Positions 24,858 through 33,147 of a stretch of 64,000 bases of DNA are shown piece by piece (position 1 is the first letter of the stretch; each line of letters starts with the position of its first letter). A model generated the notes under the pieces. It did not search any database. It was not told the origin of the DNA and saw only the letters and a list, made by a program, of their open reading frames with translations. The position numbers were made by a program, and so were the translations under genes. The DNA lies in NCBI RefSeq assembly GCF_000758165.1, contig NZ_JNUP01000064.1:205265-269264 (forward strand), written 5' to 3'. The DNA comes from Spirochaeta lutea (GTDB taxonomy: Bacteria > Spirochaetota > Spirochaetia > DSM-27196 > Salinispiraceae).

Positions 24858-26651
24858 CTAGGCCTGTCGGGGTTCGGAGAGCTTAAACCGGCCGATGTTC
24901 TGGTCGGCGGCTTCTAGGGATTGGTCCAACCCGGCGGAGAGGGCGTTTAGGGACTCCATACTGTCTGCGATGGCCTGCATACCCTGGTTTATTTCGCCGA
25001 TGGATTGATCCACAAAACTGCTGATGTTTCCCAGGTGTTCCATGATGGCGGTGATCTTCTGGTTCGATGAGCCGAGGTTTTGGGCTTGTTCGGTCAGGGT
25101 TTGGCTATGGTGATTTAGCTGCTCCATTGCCTGTAAAACTTGGCTGCCGCCCTGGTTCATTTCTTGGGTGTTGTCGGTGATGTCCTGAAATGCTGAAGTG
25201 AGGGTGTGCACCTCTGATTGGATACCCTCATACACACGGGAGGTGAACTGAGTGGCGTCCAGGGCGCTTTTGATTTTCTCGACAATCCCTGATAGTACGG
25301 TGCTGATGGACTGGCTCTGTTGACTCGAGGTCTCGGCAAGTTTTCGGATCTCGTCCGCCACCACGGCAAAACCCCGGCCGGCGTCTCCGGCGTGAGCAGC
25401 TTCAATGGCTGCGTTCATTGCCAGAAGGTTGGTTTGAGATGCAATACCGGAGATGAGTTTTACCATGGACAGAATTGAATCGATGTCGTCATGCATGGTC
25501 TGTACGGCCTCTAGGGATCCCTGTACCTTTTCTTCCCCCTCTCTAAGGGTTGTACTTAGGCGTGATGTTCCCTGCTGCCGATCCTGGGCGATCCGGGAAA
25601 GGCGCTGGATGGATTCTATCATCTGCCCCACCGAAGCGGTGGATTCCTGGGCCATGGCTGCTTGGTTAATGATTTGCTCTTCGATGATTGTTACACCTTG
25701 GTGTACATCCTGGGCGGCTTGGGTGGCCTGGGTTACCACCCGTTCCATGGTGGTGATTTGATCGGCGATGGATGCGATGTTGGCAGAGATTTGAACCGCA
25801 GAACTGCTGTTCTGCCTGATGGATTCCATGATTCCCGATTTTACCTGGTTGGCCTCCAGGAGGGCATTCCGGAGTACCAGGAGGATTGTCTCTGTTTTAT
25901 CAATAAAGCTGTTGAGATTGCCGGCCAGTTGGGTCATCTCATCCCGGCGTTGGATGGGCAGCCGCATGGTCAGGTCGCCTTCGGAGGAGGAGAGTTGGGT
26001 AACCCGGGTGGTGACCTGTCTTATGGGCTTTAAAACCGTGGTATGAACGGTCCACAGGATTAACAGTCCCAGGACGATGCCGATACCGGCGTAAATATTG
26101 TAGAACACGAGTAGAGTCCAACCGTAGTGTCGAACCTGGGTGTAATTGTTCTGGGCGCTCTGGGCGGTCTGTTCCGATAGACCGGAGAGCAGGGCCAGTA
26201 GGCTCAGGTGCGCGGCGTTATAATCACCTTGAAATACAGACAGGGCCTGATCCTTCTGCTCCCGGGTGAGTAGTGCCCGGATGTCCTCCAGGAGCCCCTG
26301 CCACCGCTGAAATGCAGGCTCAAAGCCGGCCAGGCTGGTGGATTCTTCTGCCGGCAGATTTACGGCATCCTCGTATCCTTGAAAAAACTCCAGAGCCTTT
26401 CGTGTGTCCCCAGGGGATTGGGGGAGGGGGGAACCGGGATCTGCAAGCAGGGAATCGGTTACAGACAGATGGAGGGAGGTAATCTGCCGCTCACTCTGGC
26501 CTAATAATGCGAGACCCCGGAGCTGCTCTTCGTAGATGTGTTCGCTTTTCGAGAGAATGTCCATGGTAATGAAGAGGGCGAAATAGCTTATCCCCAGGAG
26601 CATTACCGTTAGCAGGCTGACGAAGGTATAGAGTTTACCCCGAATGGTCAT
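24858..26651 (-). CDS. Methyl-accepting chemotaxis protein
   Basis: 597-residue transmembrane chemoreceptor. From the ATG at 26651 it has a first membrane helix (about residues 7-28), a periplasmic helical sensor of about 150 residues (four-helix-bundle type), a second helix near 178-203 ([19 protein letters not shown]), a HAMP domain and a long cytoplasmic signalling coiled coil. The conserved hairpin tip [20 protein letters not shown] and [16 protein letters not shown] is intact, so it should control CheA. The frame is open 31 codons further upstream, but 26651 is preceded by GAAAGGA. It sits next to secreted GH3 genes, so it may respond to sugars; that is a guess. Confidence 0.95.
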   Translation of the reverse strand: MTIRGKLYTFVSLLTVMLLGISYFALFITMDILSKSEHIYEEQLRGLALLGQSERQITSLHLSVTDSLLADPGSPLPQSPGDTRKALEFFQGYEDAVNLPAEESTSLAGFEPAFQRWQGLLEDIRALLTREQKDQALSVFQGDYNAAHLSLLALLSGLSEQTAQSAQNNYTQVRHYGWTLLVFYNIYAGIGIVLGLLILWTVHTTVLKPIRQVTTRVTQLSSSEGDLTMRLPIQRRDEMTQLAGNLNSFIDKTETILLVLRNALLEANQVKSGIMESIRQNSSSAVQISANIASIADQITTMERVVTQATQAAQDVHQGVTIIEEQIINQAAMAQESTASVGQMIESIQRLSRIAQDRQQGTSRLSTTLREGEEKVQGSLEAVQTMHDDIDSILSMVKLISGIASQTNLLAMNAAIEAAHAGDAGRGFAVVADEIRKLAETSSQQSQSISTVLSGIVEKIKSALDATQFTSRVYEGIQSEVHTLTSAFQDITDNTQEMNQGGSQVLQAMEQLNHHSQTLTEQAQNLGSSNQKITAIMEHLGNISSFVDQSIGEINQGMQAIADSMESLNALSAGLDQSLEAADQNIGRFKLSEPRQA

Positions 26652-26747
26652 GGCGGCCGTCCTTTCGCTGATTGTAGATTGGGATGTGTGACCAGGTATT
26701 GGTGTCTGAGATCTTCCATCTTCCCCGGCATCTCCCAGCTTCAAGGG

Positions 26748-26780
26748 AAAAAGCCCCCCCGGGTTTGAGCCCGGGGAGGC
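26748..26780 (-). terminator. Terminator of the GH3 lipoprotein gene
   Basis: On the minus strand GCCTCCCCGGG pairs with CCCGGGGGGGC around a CTCAAA loop (stem 26753-26780), followed by five Ts. It lies 26 bp after the GH3 stop. Confidence 0.85.
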
Positions 26781-26806
26781 AGGGGGGTAGAATAGGAGGT
26801 CCGAGG

Positions 26807-29107
26807 TTAGTTGCCGTATCCTGATCCGGTGTTGTACTCCAGCCCGTATCCGATTTCATAGGTCGGGTCTTGGGTGTCTCCGGGGATGTCTTCCAGCTGG
26901 TTTCGTACCGATTCCATGGATGAGGGGATTTCCACGGGCAGGGTGCCCTTCGGCGCCGCCCCTTCCTGCCAGAATACAACATCCAGGAAGGCCCGGTCGG
27001 TGGCTGCGAAGTCGATGAATACACCGTCCACATCTTTCAGGAAGGGTTCGATGATTCCCGGGCGGGATGCTGTCATACCAAGGATGATTTTCAGATCCGG
27101 GTTCGCCTGTTTGGCCTGAATAGCACGAGTGATGGCGGCGAGACTCTCTTGGTAACCGAGGTAGGACCGGTATCCCTGGCCGACCATGCCGGCACCGGAT
27201 CCGTTACTCCAGTCACCGAACTGCCACCCCCCGAAATCCACGTAGTTCGGGATGGTTTCATCGGTGTACTGGTCTGAATCGTGGTCGAAGACCCGGGTCG
27301 GACTCTGGAAGTCCAGGGGGACGCCGCCTTGGGTTCCGAAGTAGGTGCCGCCCCGGGCATTGATTCGGATTATGGCTATGTCTGCTTCGGCAATGCTATC
27401 GACAAAGTTGGCTTCCAGGTACTGGCTGTCCGAGGAGAAGGCGTAGGTCTTCTCCTGGCCGCTGTCGGCGTCGGGGAAGGGGCTGTCAAAGTATACATCC
27501 ACCCGGTTGTTTCCGTTGGTGTCTACAGCACTGACGTAATCGGGGTTTGTGGCGGTTATGGGCAGAAGCTGGATGTAGGGGGCTACCTCCGGGTTTTCTG
27601 TCAGAACCATCGCCTTTCTCATGGCGTCAAATCCCTTCGCCATCCGGTCTTGCATAGCCTTCCCCTCGGGGTTCCAGAACTCCCGAGCTTCCGCCAGGTT
27701 TACATAGGGGTTTTCGAAGAGCCCCAGCTTGAACTGCAGTTCCAGGGTGCGGATTGCTGCTGCGTTGATGGTTTCATCGGTAATGAGCCCGTCTTCGTAG
27801 GCGGTGAGCCACCAGCCGTCGTTGTCTCCGGGCATATTCTGATAGGTGCCGGCGTTTAACATTTTTGCCAGACGCTCGGGTTCGCTTAGGTCTTCAACTC
27901 CCCAGGCTGCATTGGTAGCGATACTATGGTCGGATACCACGGTTCCGTCGAATCCCAATTGATTCTTAAGAAGCTCGGTGGCAATCTGATATTCGTAGGC
28001 GGAACCTACTGCCTCGTAGCCGGTCTGATCGGGATCTATGATGCTGTAGGCCATCATGATGGCTCCCACCTCGGCCTTTTCGATGGCGGCTTCAAAGGGT
28101 TTCAGGTGTTCTTCCAGGTTTCCTCCGGGAAAGGCCGCATACCGGCCGGCCCGGGTATGGCTGTCCATTCCTTCCTGGTTTGAACCGGCTCCAGGAAAAT
28201 GCTTGAGTACGGTGATGATTCCGTCCACCCCAACACTGTTTTTGTCCAGGTCGTATCCCTGCATGGATTTAACCAGTACTTCGATGTGCCGGGCTACGAT
28301 GTCGCCGTCGGCATGGAGGAGGTGCTGGATTCGGGCCCAGCGGGGTTCGGTGGCCAGGTCTGCTTGGGGGCCCAGGAGCACGTGGTAACCGCTCATCCGT
28401 AGTTCATCCCGGACTATTTCTCCGAACCGCTTGGTCAGGCCAAGGTCGTTGATGGCCCCGAGACCCATCATGAAGGGCCAGGTTGAATACTGGTAGTCGG
28501 GGATTTCGTTTCCGAACCAGTAGTCATGGGTTGGGTCCTGGGAAAGGATCATGGGGATTCCCCAGTTCAGACGTTCAACGTAGCCTTGGACATTGTTAAA
28601 ATAGGTCAGCACATCCAGGGGCGCCACCGGGGCCTGCAGCGCATAGCGGTTCCCCGCGGCAAGCTGAGCTGCCGGTGTACCTTCCTCCGTCTCTCCTCCG
28701 GCACCTAAGCCCGGTATACCGAATCCTTCATCTTCGCCGCCTAAATTCAGGCTGCGCCAGTTGAGCAGGGCGAGTTTTTCTTCCACCGCCATGCGTTCCA
28801 CCAGATCGCCTGCCCGGTCCCGGGGGGTTAGGCGCCAATCCTCATAGGGCTCGAGTTTTCCGTTTCCGTTGGAATCCTTAAACTCCAGACCGCGGCTGGT
28901 GATGACGCCTTTGTCATTACCCGCTGACAGGATGGGTTCGGTCCCCTGGGAAGGAATGCCTGGGTTCGCTTCCAGGTATTCTTGATAGGTGGTAATCTCG
29001 GGCTGCTCGCTGTAGATGCTCACCTCGAAGGGGTCCCCTCCTCCGCAGGCGGCCAGAGCAAGGGCTATAAGCACCGCGCTTACGGCGATAAACGCTTTTT
29101 TTATCAT
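26807..29107 (-). CDS. GH3 glycoside hydrolase lipoprotein
   Basis: 766-residue exported family 3 glycosidase. The signal peptide ends in a lipobox ([10 protein letters not shown]), so it should be anchored to a membrane by Cys21. An EF-hand-like loop, [15 protein letters not shown] (near residue 79), precedes the barrel; a second NGN loop ([11 protein letters not shown]) lies near residue 535. The TIM barrel contains [17 protein letters not shown] and the nucleophile segment [15 protein letters not shown], with the Asp present, followed by the C-terminal sandwich domain. Likely a beta-glucosidase or exo-beta-glucanase acting outside the cytosol. It is divergent from lysR with a 296-bp gap and has AGGAGG before ATG 29107. 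The closest relative here is the secreted GH3 at 43874. Confidence 0.9.
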   Translation of the reverse strand: MIKKAFIAVSAVLIALALAACGGGDPFEVSIYSEQPEITTYQEYLEANPGIPSQGTEPILSAGNDKGVITSRGLEFKDSNGNGKLEPYEDWRLTPRDRAGDLVERMAVEEKLALLNWRSLNLGGEDEGFGIPGLGAGGETEEGTPAAQLAAGNRYALQAPVAPLDVLTYFNNVQGYVERLNWGIPMILSQDPTHDYWFGNEIPDYQYSTWPFMMGLGAINDLGLTKRFGEIVRDELRMSGYHVLLGPQADLATEPRWARIQHLLHADGDIVARHIEVLVKSMQGYDLDKNSVGVDGIITVLKHFPGAGSNQEGMDSHTRAGRYAAFPGGNLEEHLKPFEAAIEKAEVGAIMMAYSIIDPDQTGYEAVGSAYEYQIATELLKNQLGFDGTVVSDHSIATNAAWGVEDLSEPERLAKMLNAGTYQNMPGDNDGWWLTAYEDGLITDETINAAAIRTLELQFKLGLFENPYVNLAEAREFWNPEGKAMQDRMAKGFDAMRKAMVLTENPEVAPYIQLLPITATNPDYVSAVDTNGNNRVDVYFDSPFPDADSGQEKTYAFSSDSQYLEANFVDSIAEADIAIIRINARGGTYFGTQGGVPLDFQSPTRVFDHDSDQYTDETIPNYVDFGGWQFGDWSNGSGAGMVGQGYRSYLGYQESLAAITRAIQAKQANPDLKIILGMTASRPGIIEPFLKDVDGVFIDFAATDRAFLDVVFWQEGAAPKGTLPVEIPSSMESVRNQLEDIPGDTQDPTYEIGYGLEYNTGSGYGN

Positions 29108-29359
29108 ACAATCCTCCTAAAACTGCTGTATGTGTTGAGAACACGGCCTCCGGCTACAGCCGGACTGCACCGGAAGGGATCTTGGGGTTATGTCCTGAGC
29201 CCGGGGTCTGATTTCCGGGCCTCTGATTGCCCGGGCTTCAAAACTGCGGGAAAGACATCCCTTCCAGTGTTAGGAAAAGGGTAGCACGGTAATTTTTCTC
29301 CAGGCTATCAACGATCGGTTACAGGGCGGCAACGAAATGTGATGTCTACCGGGTGGGGA

Positions 29360-29387
29360 ACCGGTTTCTTTTTGGGATAAAACCGGT
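29360..29387. promoter_or_regulatory. Inverted repeat upstream of lysR (putative operator)
   Basis: ACCGGTTT (29360-29367) and AAACCGGT (29380-29387) form a perfect 8-bp inverted repeat with a 12-base spacer, directly before a TAATAC box (29387-29392) and the lysR start. LysR proteins usually bind such dyads near their own promoter, so this may regulate lysR and the GH3 genes on either side. The rest of 29108-29359 shows no gene. Confidence 0.4.
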
Positions 29388-29403
29388 AATACTACTAGGT
29401 AGA

Positions 29404-30282
29404 ATGAATACCCGGGCCCTGAAGTGTTTTATCGAAGTATATGAAAAGAAGAGCGTTGCCGCCGCAGCTCGGGAGATCTACATCTCTCCCCAGGGCCTGA
29501 GCAAAATCATTAAACAGTTAGAGTATGACTTGGAGACAGAGTTGTTTTTCCGCGGCGCCCAGGGTATGGAGGCGACCGAAGCCGGGGAGCTGTTGTATGC
29601 CCGGGCACGCCATATCTGCTATCTTCTGGACGATATAAAGAAAGAAATAAGCATAATCGGGGGAAGCAAGGGCACCCTTAACGTCGTGGTTACCTATTCC
29701 ACCTCGGCAATCGTTCCCTACGAAATGCTTCACCGGTTTTCCAACCTGAACCCGAACCTCCAGATTAAAATTGACGAGTATCCCGACGAGTTTGCCGTGA
29801 ACGACCTCTTCCAAGACGAGGCCGACGTGGGGATAGTCCTGGGCCACGAGGGTATACCCAATTGCAGTTATGAATTGCTCGTTCCCGGTCGGACGGTAAT
29901 TATCGTCGGACCCGATCACCCCTTGGCGTCCCGGAATGAAATCTCCTTGGACGATTTGAAGAACCATCAATTGGTGGTAAAGACCATGGAGCCCGGGCGA
30001 GACAGCCATCTGGTAGAGGAGTGTAAATCCCGGGGCTTCGATCCCGGGGTACTCTACTCCACTGGGAATCTGACGGCCCTCCGCAACAGCTGTATCCGCA
30101 CCGGAGTGGCCGCTGAATCGGTTGACTTTGTGGAGCAGGCCTTCCCCTCTGACCAGGTCCGGGTCCTTCCCCTAAAAGAGCGGATACCCCAGAACATCTA
30201 TGTGATCAGCCGGGACCGTGATATTCAAAACCGGGCCGTAACCCTATTTCAAACCTTTCTGAGAGAGAATTTTAGATCATGA
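29404..30282 (+). CDS. LysR-type transcriptional regulator
   Basis: 292-residue regulator. The N-terminal winged helix reads MNTRALKCFIEVYEKKSVAAAAREIYISPQ with SKIIKQLEYDLETELFFR, the classic LTTR pattern; the remainder is a periplasmic-binding-protein-like effector domain (VVVTYSTSAIVPYEMLHRFSNLNP...ADVGIVLGH). The frame is open from 29353, but residue 18 at ATG 29404 starts the canonical domain. It overlaps the following GH3 gene by 4 bp (ATGA), so the regulator and that unusual GH3 are made in a coupled way. The likely signal is a sugar or glycan fragment, by context only. Confidence 0.9.
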   Translation: MNTRALKCFIEVYEKKSVAAAAREIYISPQGLSKIIKQLEYDLETELFFRGAQGMEATEAGELLYARARHICYLLDDIKKEISIIGGSKGTLNVVVTYSTSAIVPYEMLHRFSNLNPNLQIKIDEYPDEFAVNDLFQDEADVGIVLGHEGIPNCSYELLVPGRTVIIVGPDHPLASRNEISLDDLKNHQLVVKTMEPGRDSHLVEECKSRGFDPGVLYSTGNLTALRNSCIRTGVAAESVDFVEQAFPSDQVRVLPLKERIPQNIYVISRDRDIQNRAVTLFQTFLRENFRS

Positions 30283-32714
30283 GCACTCCTAAGCATTCCG
30301 ACATACTGAGCCGCATGACCCTGGAAGAAAAGGTTTCTCTGCTTTCCGGCAGAGATTTCTGGCAGACCAAAGAGATTCCCCGGTTGGATATTCCCAGCAT
30401 TTACCTGGCCGACGGTCCCCATGGAATCCGCCGTCAGGCCGTGGACGCCCAGCAGATCGGGTTGAACATCGGAATTCCGGCGACCTGTTTTCCCACCGAG
30501 GCCACGGTGGCCAATAGCTGGAATGTGGAATTAGGAGAGAAGGTGGGCTCGTTTTTGGGCAACGAGGCCGTGGCCCAGCGGGTGAATGTCCTGTTAGGCC
30601 CGGGGATCAACATGAAACGGAATCCTCTGGGGGGTCGGAATTTTGAGTACTTTAGTGAAGACCCGTATCTGGCGGGAAAGATGGCTGCAGCCTATATCCG
30701 GGGAATCCAGTCCCAGGGAATCGCCGCCTGCGTGAAACACTTCGCCGCGTCCAACCAGGAGTGGCGTGTTATGACCATAGATGCGGTCATAGATGAGCGC
30801 ACCCTGCGGGAAATCTACCTCACTGCCTTCGAGATTGCGGTTACCGAGGGCAGGGTTAAGTCTCTCATGTCCGCCTACAACCGGGTGAACGGTACCTACG
30901 TTAACGAACACCCCTATTTTATGAACAAGGTTCTCCGGGGCGAATGGAATTACCAAGGCTGTGTAATTACAAACTGGGGGGGCAGTAACGACCGGGTGGA
31001 GGGTCTGAAGGCCGGCAACGAACTGGAAATGCCCGGAAGCGAGGGCGAAACAGACCGGCAGATAGTACGGGCCCTTGAACAGGGGATCATCACCGAGGAC
31101 CTCATTGACGAAAATGTTGACCGCCTGCTGGATCTGATTCTATCCACCAGTGCGGTGCTCCAGTATCCCAAAATCGATTTTAACATTCCCCAGCACCACC
31201 GGGTGAGCCAGCGGGTGGCTGAGGAATCCATTGTTCTGCTTAAAAACCACGGCGGCATTCTGCCTCTGAGCCACACCACGAAGGTGGCCGTTATCGGGGA
31301 TTTTGCCCGGAATGCCCGCTATCAAGGTGCCGGATCATCCCTGGTGAATCCTACGGTGCTGGACAATACCATGGACTGCTTTGATGAATCAGGTATTTCC
31401 AGTATCGGTTTTGAACGGGGATTCGAACGCTACGGTAAAGAATCGTCCAGGCTGATCGACCGGGCCTGCGCCCTGGCTCGGAAGGCTGATACGGTGCTGC
31501 TCTACCTCGGCCTCGACGAGGATAGCGAGAGTCAGGGGGTGGACCGGAGCACTATGCGCCTACCGGATAACCAGATTCAGCTCCTGGAGGCATTAAGCCG
31601 GGTAAACCCGAACATCGTGGTGATACTTTCCTGCGGCTGTGCGGTAGAGATGCCCTGGATCGATACGGTCCGGGGATTGCTCCATGCCTATCTTGGCGGC
31701 CAGGCCGGGGCCCGGGCGATCTTGCGGGTTATCTCCGGGGATGTGAATCCCTCGGGGAAACTGGCCGAGAGCCTACCCCGGCGGTACGAGGACACCCCGG
31801 CCTCCCGGTACTATCCCGGAAAGGATCTAACCGTGGAGTACCGGGAGGGTCCCTTCATCGGCTACCGCTACTACGATACCGCCGGGGTAGAGCCTCTGTT
31901 TCCCTTCGGTTTCGGCCTGAGCTACACCCGCTTCGGATACTCGGATATTTCCGTGGACCGTGAGGGGGTGGAGTTTTTCCTGGAGAATCAGGGCCCGGTT
32001 GCGGGGATGGAGGTCGCCCAACTCTATGTTGGTAAATCCGAGAGCAGGATTTACCGGCCCCGGAAGGAGCTGAAAGGCTTTGTGAAGGTGCTGATTAATC
32101 CGGGGCAACGTAAACGCATTCGAATCCCCTTCGATGATAAAACCTTCCGGTTCTTTAATCCCCGGGCAGGGGAATGGCAGATTGAGGGGGGCAGCTATGA
32201 GATTATGGTGGGCTCATCCAGCCGGGATATTCATTTAACGGCGAGTTTGGAGGTGGAGGGTACCGCCGGGCCCCTGCCGGGGATGTGGAGCCCTGAAAGT
32301 CTACCCTCCTATTACACCGGGGGAGTGGGGGATGTTTCCGAACAGGAATTTTCCCGGCTTCTGGGTCGCCCGGTTCCCCAGGGCTACCGTGACCGGTCTA
32401 AACCCCTGGGCTACAACGATGCCCTGGCGGAAACACGGTATGCCCAGGGCTGGGCTGCCAGGCTCTTTTTCTGGTCCATGGAGGCCTTGTTGGGTATGTT
32501 GCACCGTACCGGCCGGCGAAAACAGGCAAATCTCATCATGATGTCGGTTTACCACCTGCCCTTCAGGGGAATAGCCCGGCTGACCGGCGGCCGGGTTTCC
32601 ATGGAGATGGTGGACGGCCTGCTGCTGATCAGTAACGGCCGGTTTCTTGCCGGTGCCGGAAAGGTGGTGGCGGGCTGGTACCGGAAGCGACGCAGAAACC
32701 TGGTTCGCCGGTAA
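30279..32714 (+). CDS. GH3 family protein with both catalytic residues replaced (pseudo-glycosidase)
   Basis: 811-residue protein with the architecture of cytoplasmic GH3 beta-glucosidases: barrel (about 1-290), sandwich (320-530), FnIII-like domain (565-680), then about 130 C-terminal residues shared with the next GH3. There is no signal peptide. The barrel retains DGPHGIRRQ, GRNFEYFSEDPYL and KHFAASNQE, but the nucleophile segment reads CVITNWGG (AAC codon, Asn232) where the paralogue at 33148 reads CVVTDWGG. The segment holding the presumed acid/base reads DSESQGVDR (Gln419) where the paralogue has VSEAEGVDR. Other barrel changes include EWRV for ETRR. Both substitutions are near-isosteric and each removes a carboxylate, so hydrolysis is not expected while sugar binding may persist. 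It is coupled to lysR by a 4-bp overlap. Confidence 0.88.
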   Translation: MSTPKHSDILSRMTLEEKVSLLSGRDFWQTKEIPRLDIPSIYLADGPHGIRRQAVDAQQIGLNIGIPATCFPTEATVANSWNVELGEKVGSFLGNEAVAQRVNVLLGPGINMKRNPLGGRNFEYFSEDPYLAGKMAAAYIRGIQSQGIAACVKHFAASNQEWRVMTIDAVIDERTLREIYLTAFEIAVTEGRVKSLMSAYNRVNGTYVNEHPYFMNKVLRGEWNYQGCVITNWGGSNDRVEGLKAGNELEMPGSEGETDRQIVRALEQGIITEDLIDENVDRLLDLILSTSAVLQYPKIDFNIPQHHRVSQRVAEESIVLLKNHGGILPLSHTTKVAVIGDFARNARYQGAGSSLVNPTVLDNTMDCFDESGISSIGFERGFERYGKESSRLIDRACALARKADTVLLYLGLDEDSESQGVDRSTMRLPDNQIQLLEALSRVNPNIVVILSCGCAVEMPWIDTVRGLLHAYLGGQAGARAILRVISGDVNPSGKLAESLPRRYEDTPASRYYPGKDLTVEYREGPFIGYRYYDTAGVEPLFPFGFGLSYTRFGYSDISVDREGVEFFLENQGPVAGMEVAQLYVGKSESRIYRPRKELKGFVKVLINPGQRKRIRIPFDDKTFRFFNPRAGEWQIEGGSYEIMVGSSSRDIHLTASLEVEGTAGPLPGMWSPESLPSYYTGGVGDVSEQEFSRLLGRPVPQGYRDRSKPLGYNDALAETRYAQGWAARLFFWSMEALLGMLHRTGRRKQANLIMMSVYHLPFRGIARLTGGRVSMEMVDGLLLISNGRFLAGAGKVVAGWYRKRRRNLVRR

Positions 32715-33020
32715 CCCAACAAATCCGATTTTCGAATGTCCCTGGCTGGAGCCGGTGACCGCACCTCCGGTATCCCAGCCCGCTTATCCACTGAGTAGAA
32801 CCGATTGTACCCGTACAGCGCAACCCCGCCCCCGGAGACGATGGAAGTCTGATCGCCCGGGGAACCTAGATGATGTTCTATACCCCCTCAACTTCCCCGA
32901 AACAAACTGTTGCCACCTCGCAACCATTAGCTGTTGGACGGTAAAAAAATCACCATGGTATGCTTTGTCAACGTTGGAGATCCCCTCATCCGGTGAACTC
33001 CGGCTCAGATACGATTGATA
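32715..33020. other. Intergenic stretch between the two GH3 paralogues
   Basis: No gene or clear terminator seen. A promoter for the following gene may lie here, but nothing near consensus stands out. The palindromic element copy B follows. Confidence 0.3.
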
Positions 33021-33123
33021 GTGCGCAAAGGTTTGTAAACGACACCGGTTACAGTGGGGTATGAGTGGTCCTGCTCCACGGGCAGTGCCGCCGGTAGGTG
33101 AGGTTACAGCCTTTCGTGCGCTA
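33021..33123 (+). repeat. Interspersed palindromic element, copy B
   Basis: Starts GTGCGCAAAGGTTTGTAAAC and contains GACACCGGTTACAG, the forward-orientation core. The right end (CCTTTCGTGCGCTACC) is altered from the usual TTTTGCGCAC. It lies 24 bp upstream of the active GH3 gene, so it sits in that gene's leader or promoter region. Confidence 0.75.
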
Positions 33124-33147
33124 CCGATAGGATAAAAAGGAATTACT

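Noticed and set aside
24836..24872. Stem-loop between the GNAT and chemoreceptor gene ends as a terminator
   Set aside because: A GC-rich stem with one G-U pair is present, but no T run follows on either strand and it overlaps the receptor's stop codon.
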